The notes below the pieces were generated by a model, which ran no database searches, was not told the origin of the DNA, and was given only the letters and a program-made list of their open reading frames with translations. This document shows, in pieces, positions 1 through 7,064 of a DNA stretch of 20,015 nt. Source of the DNA: an uncultured Acetatifactor sp. (GTDB lineage Bacteria > Bacillota > Clostridia > Lachnospirales > Lachnospiraceae); assembly GCA_948896875.1 (NCBI GenBank), contig CAQUWW010000012.1, positions 26,995 to 47,009 on the forward strand, read 5' to 3'. How positions within the stretch are numbered: the first letter of the stretch is position 1; every line of letters starts with the position of its first letter. Made by a program: the position numbers and the translations under genes.

Positions 1-716
1 TGTTCCAGATAGCGGCCCATGAAGAGGTGGTTCCGCTGGAGCAGCTCTATGAATATTGCCGGATTGCAAGGGAAATTCTGCAGGGAGAGCACGGTGTGGG
101 AAGAGTGATCGCCCGTCCCTTTGTGGGTCCCTGCGGGGGACATTTTACAAGAACGCCCCACAGGCATGATTTTTCGATTTTACCGCCGTCTGTCACCATG
201 CTGGATCAGCTCTCGGAAAACGGGAAATCTGTGATCGGCGTTGGAAAGATAAAAGATATCTTTGCGGGGAAGGGAATCACGGAATCTGTGTATACCTCGG
301 GAAACGAAGAGGGCATGGAGCGGACACTGGAATACCTGGACAGAGATTTTGAAGGATTGTGCTTTATTAATCTGGTGGATTATGATATGCTGTATGGGCA
401 CCGCAGGGATGTGGACGGCTATGCGAAGGCATTGAGCCGTTTTGACGAAAGGCTTCCGGAGATGCTGGGGAAGATGCGTGAGGATGATATTCTGATGATC
501 AGCGCGGACCACGGCTGTGACCCGGGGTACCTGGCTACCACCGATCACACCAGAGAATATACGCCTTTCCTCATGGTTGGACAGAATGTGGTTCCCGGCA
601 ACCTGGGAACACGGGGGACTTTTGCGGATATCGGGGCCACTGTGCTGGATTATTTCGGAATCCGGCCGGCTTTTGAGGGGAAGTCCATGCTGACCTCTAA
701 AGAGGGAATGTCATAG
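1..716 (+). CDS. deoB: Phosphopentomutase, 3' part (5' end outside window)
   Basis: Phosphopentomutase interconverts ribose or deoxyribose 1-phosphate and the 5-phosphate in nucleoside salvage; it is a cytoplasmic two-metal enzyme of the alkaline phosphatase superfamily. The reading frame is open from base 3, and the codons before the first possible internal start (GTG at 27) already encode FQIAAHEE, a typical DeoB stretch, so the true start lies upstream of the window. About 237 residues are visible. Family motifs include a metal-site region NLVDYDMLYGHRRD and the C-terminal ADHGCDPGYLATTDHTREY, which supplies Asp and His metal ligands. The C-terminus is complete, ending at TAG 714-716. prfC starts 38 bases downstream with no visible terminator. 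Family assignment is firm; the number of missing N-terminal residues cannot be read here. Confidence 0.95.
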   Translation, partial: FQIAAHEEVVPLEQLYEYCRIAREILQGEHGVGRVIARPFVGPCGGHFTRTPHRHDFSILPPSVTMLDQLSENGKSVIGVGKIKDIFAGKGITESVYTSGNEEGMERTLEYLDRDFEGLCFINLVDYDMLYGHRRDVDGYAKALSRFDERLPEMLGKMREDDILMISADHGCDPGYLATTDHTREYTPFLMVGQNVVPGNLGTRGTFADIGATVLDYFGIRPAFEGKSMLTSKEGMS

Positions 717-754
717 ATTGCTGCGATGACCTGAAAATGGAAGGAAGTAGACAA

Positions 755-2350
755 ATGAACGATTATACGGAAGAAATTAACCGCCGCCGTACCTTTGCGA
801 TTATTTCCCACCCCGACGCGGGAAAGACAACGCTTACGGAAAAGTTTCTGCTCTACGGCGGCGCCATCAATCTGGCGGGAAGCGTCAAAGGAAAGGCCAC
901 CGCGAGACACGCGGTTTCCGACTGGATGGAAATAGAGAAGGAGAGAGGAATTTCTGTCACGTCCTCTGTCCTTCAGTTTGAGTATGGAGGCTATTGCATC
1001 AATATTCTGGATACGCCGGGACACCAGGATTTCTCCGAGGATACTTATCGGACGTTGATGGCGGCAGATTCCGCCGTGATGGTAATCGATGCTTCCAAGG
1101 GGGTGGAGGCTCAGACCAGGAAGCTGTTCAAGGTCTGTGTCATGCGAAAGATACCTATTTTTACATTTATCAATAAGCTGGACAGGGATGCCAACGATAC
1201 CTTTGACCTGCTGGATGATATTGAGAAGGAGCTGGGAATTGCCACCTGTCCGCTGAACTGGCCCATCGGCTCGGGAAAGGAATTCAAGGGGGTCTATGAC
1301 AGGGAGAAGAAATGCGTGATTTCTTATTCTGACACAGAAAAAGGCACAAAGGAGGGCACCGCCACGGAGATTCCGCTGGAGGATGAGGCGGGTCTGAGAA
1401 AAGAGATCGGAGATGCACCGGTGGACAAGCTGCTGGAAGAGATGGATCTTCTGGACGGCGCAGGAGCGGAATTCGACCTGGATACAGTGCGGGCAGGGGA
1501 GCTTACGCCTGTGTGCTTTGGCTCCGCATTGACGAATTTCGGCGTGGAAATTTTCTTAAAACATTTTCTGGAGATGGCAACCACACCTTTGCCAAGAAAA
1601 GCGGACATCGGTATGATACAGCCCACAGAGAAGGACTTCAGTGCGTTTGTTTTCAAAATTCAGGCCAATATGAATAAGGCGCACAGGGATCGGATCGCAT
1701 TTATGCGTATCTGCTCCGGCAAATTTGATGCCAGCATGGAAGTGCGTCATGTACAGGGGGGGAAGGTGATGCGGCTTTCCCAGCCTCAACAGATTATGGC
1801 TGATGACAGGAAGATATTGAGCGAAGCTTATGCGGGAGATATCATAGGGGTATTTGACCCTGGTATATTCTCTATCGGGGATACGCTGTGCATGCCGAAG
1901 GAAAAGTTTCAGTATGAAGGGATTCCCACCTTTGCGCCGGAGCATTTTGCCAGGGTGCGCCAGGTGGATACCATGAAGAGAAAGCAGTTTGTGAAAGGAA
2001 TAGAGCAGATCGCCCAGGAGGGTGCCATTCAGATTTTCCAGGAATTCAATACCGGTCTGGAGGAGATCATTGTGGGCGTGGTGGGTGTGCTGCAGTTTGA
2101 TGTTCTGAAGTACAGGCTGGAAAATGAATACAATGTGGAGATTCGGCTGGAGAACCTGCCCTATGAGCATATTCGCTGGATTGAGAATAAGGATGAAGTG
2201 GATATCGGTAAGCTCAGCGGAACTTCCGATATGAAGAAGGTAAAGGATATGAGAGGAAATCCGCTGCTGCTGTTTGTGAATTCCTGGAGTATCGGCATGA
2301 CACTGGATCGAAATAAAGGACTTGTGCTCACGGAATTCGGCAGGAATTAA
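755..2350 (+). CDS. prfC: Peptide chain release factor 3 (RF3)
   Basis: RF3 is a ribosome-bound GTPase that recycles RF1 and RF2 after translation termination. The protein has 531 residues, close to the 529 of E. coli RF3. The N-terminal G domain shows the P-loop SHPDAGKTT (about residues 18-26), the switch II motif DTPGHQDF, and the base-recognition motif NKLD. Beta-barrel domains follow, with the family C-terminal region FVKGIEQIAQEGAIQIFQE. I chose ATG 755 over the in-frame ATG 737 because a GGAAGGA ribosome binding site at about 739-745 is correctly spaced for 755, and the protein then begins MNDYTEEINRRRTF like its relatives. All key GTPase residues are present. The next gene starts 26 bases after the stop, so co-transcription is plausible. 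Confidence 0.96.
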   Translation: MNDYTEEINRRRTFAIISHPDAGKTTLTEKFLLYGGAINLAGSVKGKATARHAVSDWMEIEKERGISVTSSVLQFEYGGYCINILDTPGHQDFSEDTYRTLMAADSAVMVIDASKGVEAQTRKLFKVCVMRKIPIFTFINKLDRDANDTFDLLDDIEKELGIATCPLNWPIGSGKEFKGVYDREKKCVISYSDTEKGTKEGTATEIPLEDEAGLRKEIGDAPVDKLLEEMDLLDGAGAEFDLDTVRAGELTPVCFGSALTNFGVEIFLKHFLEMATTPLPRKADIGMIQPTEKDFSAFVFKIQANMNKAHRDRIAFMRICSGKFDASMEVRHVQGGKVMRLSQPQQIMADDRKILSEAYAGDIIGVFDPGIFSIGDTLCMPKEKFQYEGIPTFAPEHFARVRQVDTMKRKQFVKGIEQIAQEGAIQIFQEFNTGLEEIIVGVVGVLQFDVLKYRLENEYNVEIRLENLPYEHIRWIENKDEVDIGKLSGTSDMKKVKDMRGNPLLLFVNSWSIGMTLDRNKGLVLTEFGRN

Positions 2351-2376
2351 CCGCGGTGTAAAGGGGGAGTCTGCAG

Positions 2377-3621
2377 ATGAGAAAAAAGAGGCGTGTTTTG
2401 CTTCCTGTCCTGTGGATGCTGTTCATATGTGTGGTGTGTACAGGCTGTCCGGACCCGGGGATTCTGGATAATATTCCCAGAGATTTTGCGTTGGCCCGGG
2501 GAATGGAGGAAGAGAGTTCTGCGGAAGATAAGGTAGAGGAGGAAGCCCCGATTCCGGAAGTGTGCTTTCTGATGGAAGAAGCCGGTTCTTACGCCTACGA
2601 CAATTTGAATGAGGCAGAGCAGCTCTGGTATCGCGATATGGAGCGGATTCTCGGAGGTTTTAAAGAGCAGGAAGAATTGAGTAAAGAGGGCTTTGAGGCC
2701 GGATTGGATGAAGGAAATGTAGACAGAATTTTTCAATGTGTTCTGAGTGATCATCCTGAGCTGTTCTATGTGGAGGGGTATTCTTACACGAAATATACAA
2801 GAGGGGACAAGCTTGTGTCCATCGAGTTTTCCGGGACTTATAATATGGATGTGGATATGGCTGAGAAGCGCCGGGAAGAGATTGAGGCTGCCGCGGCGCA
2901 GATCCTTGCCGGTATCGACTCTGGTGCCTCCGAGTATGACAAAGTAAAATATGTGTACGATACCATAATCCGCAATACGGATTATGACATGAGTGCGCCT
3001 GACAACCAGAATATTTATTCTGTTTTTGTGCATCATTTTTCTGTCTGCCAGGGATATGCGAAAGCGGTTCAATATCTGCTGAATCGGCTGGGTGTGGAAT
3101 GTATGCTGGTTCTGGGGACAGTGGAGACCGGAGAAGGCCATGCCTGGAATCTGGTGAAGGTGGACGGGGAATACTATTATCTGGATGCCACCTGGGGGGA
3201 TGTCTCCTATCAGATGGAAGATATTACGCCGACACTGGAATCCGATCAGATTCCAATGCCGGAGATCAATTATGACTATTTGAATGTGACTACGGAGGAA
3301 ATTCTTCGAACCCATTCTATCAAAGGAGAGATTCCAATGCCACTTTGTACTGCCACAGAGGCGAACTATTATGTGAGGGAAGGGGCTCTTTTTGATTCCT
3401 ATGACAGAGACCGGATAGCTGCGCTTTTTCTGCGGACGGAAGAAACAGGACGGGAGGATGTGACCGTCAAGTGCGCCGATATCGCCTGTTATGAGGAAAT
3501 CCTGAACGCATTGATTGAAGAACAGGAAATTTTTGATTATCTGGAAGAGGGCGAGGATAAAATTGCCTATGCGCAAAATGAAAAGCAGCTGTCATTGACA
3601 TTTTGGGTGACAAATGAATAG
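2377..3621 (+). CDS. Secreted transglutaminase-like protein, probable lipoprotein
   Basis: A 414-residue protein with a basic N-terminus (MRKKRR), a hydrophobic segment at about residues 7-21 and a Cys at 24 in the context CTGC. This suggests export and possibly lipid attachment, although Cys at the -3 position of the lipobox is not canonical. The core (about 215-275) is a transglutaminase-like fold with a readable Cys-His-Asp triad: C224 in VCQGYAKAV, H255 in GEGHAWNL and D270 in YYLDATWGD. Members of this superfamily act as peptidases or amidases as well as cross-linkers, so the substrate cannot be stated. An acidic low-complexity stretch (about 42-60) follows the signal and may be a cell-surface spacer. 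It has a good GGGGGAG ribosome binding site before ATG 2377. It lies between prfC and the Asp23 gene without an obvious functional link to either. Confidence 0.85.
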   Translation: MRKKRRVLLPVLWMLFICVVCTGCPDPGILDNIPRDFALARGMEEESSAEDKVEEEAPIPEVCFLMEEAGSYAYDNLNEAEQLWYRDMERILGGFKEQEELSKEGFEAGLDEGNVDRIFQCVLSDHPELFYVEGYSYTKYTRGDKLVSIEFSGTYNMDVDMAEKRREEIEAAAAQILAGIDSGASEYDKVKYVYDTIIRNTDYDMSAPDNQNIYSVFVHHFSVCQGYAKAVQYLLNRLGVECMLVLGTVETGEGHAWNLVKVDGEYYYLDATWGDVSYQMEDITPTLESDQIPMPEINYDYLNVTTEEILRTHSIKGEIPMPLCTATEANYYVREGALFDSYDRDRIAALFLRTEETGREDVTVKCADIACYEEILNALIEEQEIFDYLEEGEDKIAYAQNEKQLSLTFWVTNE

Positions 3622-3636
3622 AAGATGTGGTATACT
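3607..3636 (+). promoter_or_regulatory. Candidate extended -10 promoter for the Asp23/nusB operon
   Basis: A -35-like GTGACA (3607-3612) is separated by 18 bases from TATACT (3631-3636), which is preceded by TGG, giving an extended -10 (TGnTATACT). It overlaps the last codons of the transglutaminase gene and lies about 45 bases before the Asp23 start. The match is by eye; the -35 is imperfect but the -10 is strong. Confidence 0.55.
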
Positions 3637-3681
3637 TAAAACTATCTTTAGAATAAGTCTGCAGGAAAGGTGTGATGATTT

Positions 3682-4059
3682 ATGGAAAAAGAAAAGGACA
3701 ACGGTTCTGTGGTATTGAATGAAGAGAAAAGTGTGGGTGTGGTACAGATTGCCGATGATGTTGTTGCAATGATTGCATCGCTTGCGGCTATGGAAGTGGA
3801 AGGAGTCAGCTCCATGGCGGGGAATATTACCAGCGAACTTATCAGTAAGGTGGGAGGAAAGAAGCTTGCAAGGGGTGTGCGTGTGACAGTGGCGGAGCGC
3901 AATGTGCGGGTGGATCTGGCGTTGATTATGGAATATGGCTACAGCATTCCTGCCACCTGTCATCAGGTTCAGGGGAAGGTGAAGGCGGCCATAGAGAATA
4001 TGACCGGTTTGGGCTGTAATGATGTGAATATCCGCATTGCCGGTGTGAAAGTAAAATAG
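3682..4059 (+). CDS. Asp23/Gls24 family envelope stress protein
   Basis: A 125-residue member of the Asp23/Gls24 (DUF322) family, small proteins of Gram-positive bacteria linked to cell-envelope stress and membrane-associated scaffolding. Family features include the N-terminal GVVQIADDVVAMIASLAAME segment, the VEGVSSM motif, and the C-terminal pattern in which VRVTVAERNVRVDLALIMEYG precedes a VNIRIAGVKVK strand. There is no signal peptide or membrane segment. An AGGAAAGGTG ribosome binding site precedes ATG 3682. An Asp23-type gene directly ahead of nusB is a common arrangement in clostridia, and nusB starts 34 bases downstream, so they are probably co-transcribed from the promoter at 3607-3636. 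Family placement is firm; the exact physiological role in this organism is not known. Confidence 0.93.
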   Translation: MEKEKDNGSVVLNEEKSVGVVQIADDVVAMIASLAAMEVEGVSSMAGNITSELISKVGGKKLARGVRVTVAERNVRVDLALIMEYGYSIPATCHQVQGKVKAAIENMTGLGCNDVNIRIAGVKVK

Positions 4060-4093
4060 TACATATCGGAAATAAAATAATAGGAAGTGTGTC

Positions 4094-4510
4094 ATGGGAC
4101 GACATGAGCAGAGAGAACAGCTTTTCAGACTTTTATTTCAGGTGGAATTTCACAAAGCAGAGGATATGCCGAAGCAGACGCGGCTTTTTCTGGAGGGAAG
4201 TGAGGAAATCCGTTCCGAGAAAGATGCCGATTATATAGAAGCGCGCTGCCAGGCAGTCAGGCAATTGATTCCTGAAATAGACAGGCTGATAGACGAGAAT
4301 ACGGTAGGATGGGAGACTGCCCGCATGGGCAAGGTGGAGCTGGCAGTGCTTCGCCTTGCTGTGTATGAGCTGCGGTATGACGAGGATATTCCGCAGGGAG
4401 TTGCCATTGACGAGGCAGTGGAAATAGCGAAGAAATATGGTCAGGAGAATGCAGGCGGTTTTGTGAATGCCATTCTGGCCAAAATTGTAAAATGTAAGCC
4501 AGGTGATTGA
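4094..4510 (+). CDS. nusB: Transcription antitermination factor NusB
   Basis: NusB, with NusE (ribosomal protein S10), binds boxA RNA and supports antitermination of rRNA transcription. The 138-residue length is normal. Recognisable features are the N-terminal RREQ-like segment (GRHEQREQLFRLLFQVEF) that forms the RNA-binding face, and the helical C-terminal half with AVLRLAVYELRY, DIPQGVAIDEAVEIAKKYG and FVNAILAKI. ATG 4094 is preceded by AGGAAG at about 8 bases. The 3' end overlaps the proposed xseA GTG start by 8 bases, suggesting translational coupling. Nothing unusual was seen. Confidence 0.96.
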   Translation: MGRHEQREQLFRLLFQVEFHKAEDMPKQTRLFLEGSEEIRSEKDADYIEARCQAVRQLIPEIDRLIDENTVGWETARMGKVELAVLRLAVYELRYDEDIPQGVAIDEAVEIAKKYGQENAGGFVNAILAKIVKCKPGD

Positions 4511-5705
4511 GATTCGAAATGTGTATACCGTAGGACAAGTGAATTCCTACATCAAAAATATGTTCACCCAGGATTATCTTATGCGTTCTCTTTTTGTAAA
4601 GGGGGAAGTGAGTAACTGTAAGTATCATTCTTCGGGACATATTTATTTTACTTTAAAGGATTCGAAAGGGACCATAAGCTGCGTCATGTTTGCAGGCAGC
4701 CGTTCAGGTCTCTCTTTTCGTATGTCCGAGGGTCAGCAGGTGATCGTAGGCGGAAATGTGGATGTGTATGAGCGGGATGGAAAGTACCAGCTCTATGCGA
4801 AGCAGATTGTGCTGGACGGCAGCGGCCTTCTGTATGAGAAATTTGAGCAGCTGAAGAGAGAGCTGGAGGAATGTGGGATGTTCGCGCCGGAATATAAGCG
4901 TCCAATTCCCAGATTCATCCGGACCCTGGGGGTGGTGACTGCGGACACCGGGGCTGCCGTAAGAGATATTATTCAGATTGCAGGCAGAAGGAATCCTTAT
5001 GTGCAGATCATTCTGTATCCGGCTATTGTGCAGGGAAGCGGGGCTGTTCCCAGCATTGTGAGCGGCATTCGGGCATTGGAAGCATTGGGCGTGGATGTGA
5101 TGATTGTAGGACGGGGAGGCGGCTCCATAGAGGATCTCTGGGCCTTCAATGAGAGGGAAGTGGCCCAGGCGGTATTCGACTGTTCCGTGCCTGTTATCTC
5201 TGCGGTGGGGCATGAGACGGATACCACAATTGTGGATTTTGTGGCAGATTTACGTGCTCCAACACCTTCCGCCGCCGCGGAACTGGCGGTGACGGATATT
5301 CGGGAGATTCTGGGCGAGATGGAGGCCTTTCGGACGGTGCTGGAGCGGCTGATGAGGCTGAAAATTGAGGAAAAGCGTGGACAGGCCCGCCATATGGAGC
5401 TTCGGCTGCAGCTGGTCAGTCCCGGGGGAAGGATACGGGAGCGGAAAATGGAAGCTCTCACGTTCGAAGAACGTCTGCAGGAGCGGATGAGGCGGCTTGT
5501 GGAGAAACGCCGCCATGAACTGGCAATTTATATCGAGCGTCTGAAGGGACTTTCCCCGTTGGAGAAGCTGAACAGCGGTTATGCCTATGTGGAGGATGAA
5601 AATGGAAGGAACATCCGCTCTGTGAAGCAGGTGCGGGAGAGCCAGAAAATTACGATCCAGGTGCGGGACGGCAGGTTTGGAGCACAGGTGACGGAACTGG
5701 AATAA
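4503..5705 (+). CDS. xseA: Exodeoxyribonuclease VII large subunit
   Basis: XseA is the catalytic large subunit of exonuclease VII, which degrades single-stranded DNA from both ends and acts in repair. The 400-residue protein has an N-terminal OB-fold (LFVKGEVSN through SGHIYFTLKD, about residues 33-60). The catalytic domain follows with GVVTADTGAAVRDI, VGRGGGSIEDLWAFNE and AVGHETDTTIVDFVAD. A long coiled-coil region comes next, and the C-terminal LSPLEKLNSGYAYV motif closes the protein. The start is uncertain. GTG 4503 overlaps nusB and has no clear ribosome binding site. GTG 4521 also fits family N-termini and has AGGTGA at 4501-4506, though 14 bases away. The last 16 coding bases are repeated downstream of the palindromic element at 5712-5804. 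Confidence 0.94.
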   Translation: MIEIRNVYTVGQVNSYIKNMFTQDYLMRSLFVKGEVSNCKYHSSGHIYFTLKDSKGTISCVMFAGSRSGLSFRMSEGQQVIVGGNVDVYERDGKYQLYAKQIVLDGSGLLYEKFEQLKRELEECGMFAPEYKRPIPRFIRTLGVVTADTGAAVRDIIQIAGRRNPYVQIILYPAIVQGSGAVPSIVSGIRALEALGVDVMIVGRGGGSIEDLWAFNEREVAQAVFDCSVPVISAVGHETDTTIVDFVADLRAPTPSAAAELAVTDIREILGEMEAFRTVLERLMRLKIEEKRGQARHMELRLQLVSPGGRIRERKMEALTFEERLQERMRRLVEKRRHELAIYIERLKGLSPLEKLNSGYAYVEDENGRNIRSVKQVRESQKITIQVRDGRFGAQVTELE

Positions 5706-5816
5706 AAAACAGTCATCGTCTGAAGGATGCACAGATGCATTTACGGGCATGGGTTGTATGCCCGACAATGCATCTGAGGGGAAGTGCATCATTCAGACGA
5801 TGACGGAACTGGAATA
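5689..5816 (+). repeat. 16-bp direct repeats flanking the palindromic element
   Basis: TGACGGAACTGGAATA occurs exactly at 5689-5704 (the end of xseA including most of its stop) and again at 5801-5816, on either side of a 96-base insert. This is the pattern expected of a target-site duplication or of a slippage or duplication event. Sixteen bases is longer than most target duplications, so the mechanism is open. The second copy runs into a further short tandem repeat. Confidence 0.85.
5712..5804. repeat. Long imperfect palindrome between xseA and xseB
   Basis: Four paired blocks nest around a 7-base loop (5751-5757). Arm GTCATCGTCTGA at 5712-5723 pairs perfectly with 5793-5804, extended by one further A-T pair. 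GATGCAC 5726-5732 pairs with 5784-5790, AGATGCAT 5733-5740 with 5768-5775, and CGGGCAT 5744-5750 with 5758-5764. One 8-base bulge (5776-5783) and a few mismatches interrupt the stem. There is no T-tract after it, so it is not a standard terminator. It could be a short non-autonomous palindromic element or an RNA structure in the operon transcript. It encodes no protein. Confidence 0.85.
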
Positions 5817-5836
5817 GAGTTGGAACTGGAATAGAG
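5805..5836 (+). repeat. Two-copy 17-base-period tandem repeat
   Basis: GGAACTGGAATAGAG occurs at 5805-5819 and again at 5822-5836, a period of 17 bases. Both copies resemble the end of xseA (5695-5704). The simplest reading is repeated local duplication of the xseA 3' end. It lies just before the xseB ribosome binding region. Confidence 0.8.
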
Positions 5837-5843
5837 GCAGAGT

Positions 5844-6080
5844 ATGAGCGAAAAGAAAAAGCAGCCCGGTCTGGAAGAAAATTTTGCCAGGCTGGAAGAG
5901 TTGACACAGGAACTGGAGAAGGACGATATTCCGCTGGAGAAGGCGTTTCAGATATACAGCGAGGGAATGATGCTTTTAAAGCGCTGCAATAACCAGATTG
6001 ACCGGGTGGAAAAGCAGGTGTTGAAATTGAACGGAGAAGGACAACTGGAGGAATTGGATCATGAATACGAAGGAATTTGA
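5844..6080 (+). CDS. xseB: Exodeoxyribonuclease VII small subunit
   Basis: XseB is the small, helical partner of XseA; several copies bind the coiled-coil of one large subunit. The 78-residue length is standard. The family signature is present: FARLEELTQELEKDDIPLEK (about residues 15-34) followed by a second helix with YSEGMMLLKRCNNQIDRVE and the short tail. The gene is set apart from xseA by 138 bases holding the palindrome and tandem repeats, which is unusual because these two genes normally touch or overlap. Its ribosome binding site, AGAGGCAGAG before ATG 5844, is only moderate. Its 3' end overlaps ispA by 20 bases. Confidence 0.95.
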   Translation: MSEKKKQPGLEENFARLEELTQELEKDDIPLEKAFQIYSEGMMLLKRCNNQIDRVEKQVLKLNGEGQLEELDHEYEGI

Positions 6081-7032
6081 CGATAGACTCAGGAAGGCTG
6101 CCGAGAGGGCGGAGTCTGTGTTAAAGTCGCATCTGCCGGCGGAGACAGGGCAGCAGAAAGAGATTTTTGAGGCCATGAATTACAGTCTTATGGCGGGAGG
6201 AAAGCGTCTGCGTCCTATTCTGATGGAAGAGACCTACCGGATGTGCGGCGGAAAGCAGGACAAAGTCATCGGCTGTTTTATGGCGGCAATTGAGATGATT
6301 CACACGTATTCTCTGGTGCATGACGATTTGCCGGCGATGGATAATGACCGTTACCGGAGAGGAAGAGAGACGACCTGGTATGTATATGGGGATGCCATGG
6401 GAATTCTGGCCGGCGACGGTCTGCTGAATTATGCTTTTGAGACGGCTTTAAAGGCTGTGGCATATGTGGATAGAGAAATGTGCGGCAATGAGGTCTCTGA
6501 CAGTGCGGCACTTTCCGACGGAGAGAAGCTTGCAAGGCTGCGGAGCATATGGAGGGCGATTTCGGTGCTGGCCGGGAAGGCGGGGGCCTTCGGCATGATA
6601 GGCGGACAGGCTGTGGACATTATGGCCGAAGGCAGGAAGCAGGAGGAAATGACGCAGGAGCAGCTTTTGTTCATTCATGAGCATAAGACAGCGGCGTTGA
6701 TTCAGGCAGCCATGATGGTGGGTGCCATTTTGGCCGGCGCTTCCGAAGGGCAGGTGACTGCACTTGAAAAATGTGCTTATAATATCGGAATTGCTTTTCA
6801 GATTCAGGATGATATTCTGGATGTGGTGGGGGACAGCAAGGAGCTTGGAAAGCCTGTTGGCAGCGATGCGCAGAATCACAAACAGACTTATGTGACATTG
6901 AAAGGGATGGAGCAGGCCAAAACGGATGTGGAAGAGCTGTCCCGGGAGGCCATCAGAATTCTGGATGGATTTGAAGGGGAGCATGAGTTTCTGAGTCAGT
7001 TGATTCTTACATTAATACACAGGAGTAAATAG
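6061..7032 (+). CDS. ispA: Polyprenyl (probably farnesyl) diphosphate synthase
   Basis: A trans-prenyltransferase that condenses isopentenyl diphosphate with allylic diphosphates, most likely giving farnesyl diphosphate for undecaprenyl phosphate and quinone synthesis. Of 323 residues, the first aspartate-rich motif DDLPAMD is at 88-94 in the context HTYSLVHDDLPAMDND, as in bacterial FPP synthases. The second, QDDILD, follows FQI near residue 256. GGKRLRP (47-53) and the HEHKTAALI region are also conserved. About 15 residues around 125-145 (AYVDREMCGNEVSDSAALSD) appear to be an insertion compared with E. coli IspA. Chain length is inferred from the motif context and could be C20. ATG 6061 has GGAGG at 6047-6051, inside xseB, implying coupled translation. 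The next gene, dxs, supplies the pathway precursor. Confidence 0.93.
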   Translation: MNTKEFDDRLRKAAERAESVLKSHLPAETGQQKEIFEAMNYSLMAGGKRLRPILMEETYRMCGGKQDKVIGCFMAAIEMIHTYSLVHDDLPAMDNDRYRRGRETTWYVYGDAMGILAGDGLLNYAFETALKAVAYVDREMCGNEVSDSAALSDGEKLARLRSIWRAISVLAGKAGAFGMIGGQAVDIMAEGRKQEEMTQEQLLFIHEHKTAALIQAAMMVGAILAGASEGQVTALEKCAYNIGIAFQIQDDILDVVGDSKELGKPVGSDAQNHKQTYVTLKGMEQAKTDVEELSREAIRILDGFEGEHEFLSQLILTLIHRSK

Positions 7033-7064
7033 TGTGTTCCCACACGGAAGGGCATGGTTGAGTT

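Noticed and set aside
2347..3576. A 409-codon minus-strand frame opposite the transglutaminase-like gene.
   Set aside because: The sense strand has a readable catalytic triad and export signal; the antisense product shows no family motif.
7031..7045. Small hairpin GTGTG/CACAC between ispA and dxs.
   Set aside because: Five pairs only, no T-tract, and within an operon; likely chance.
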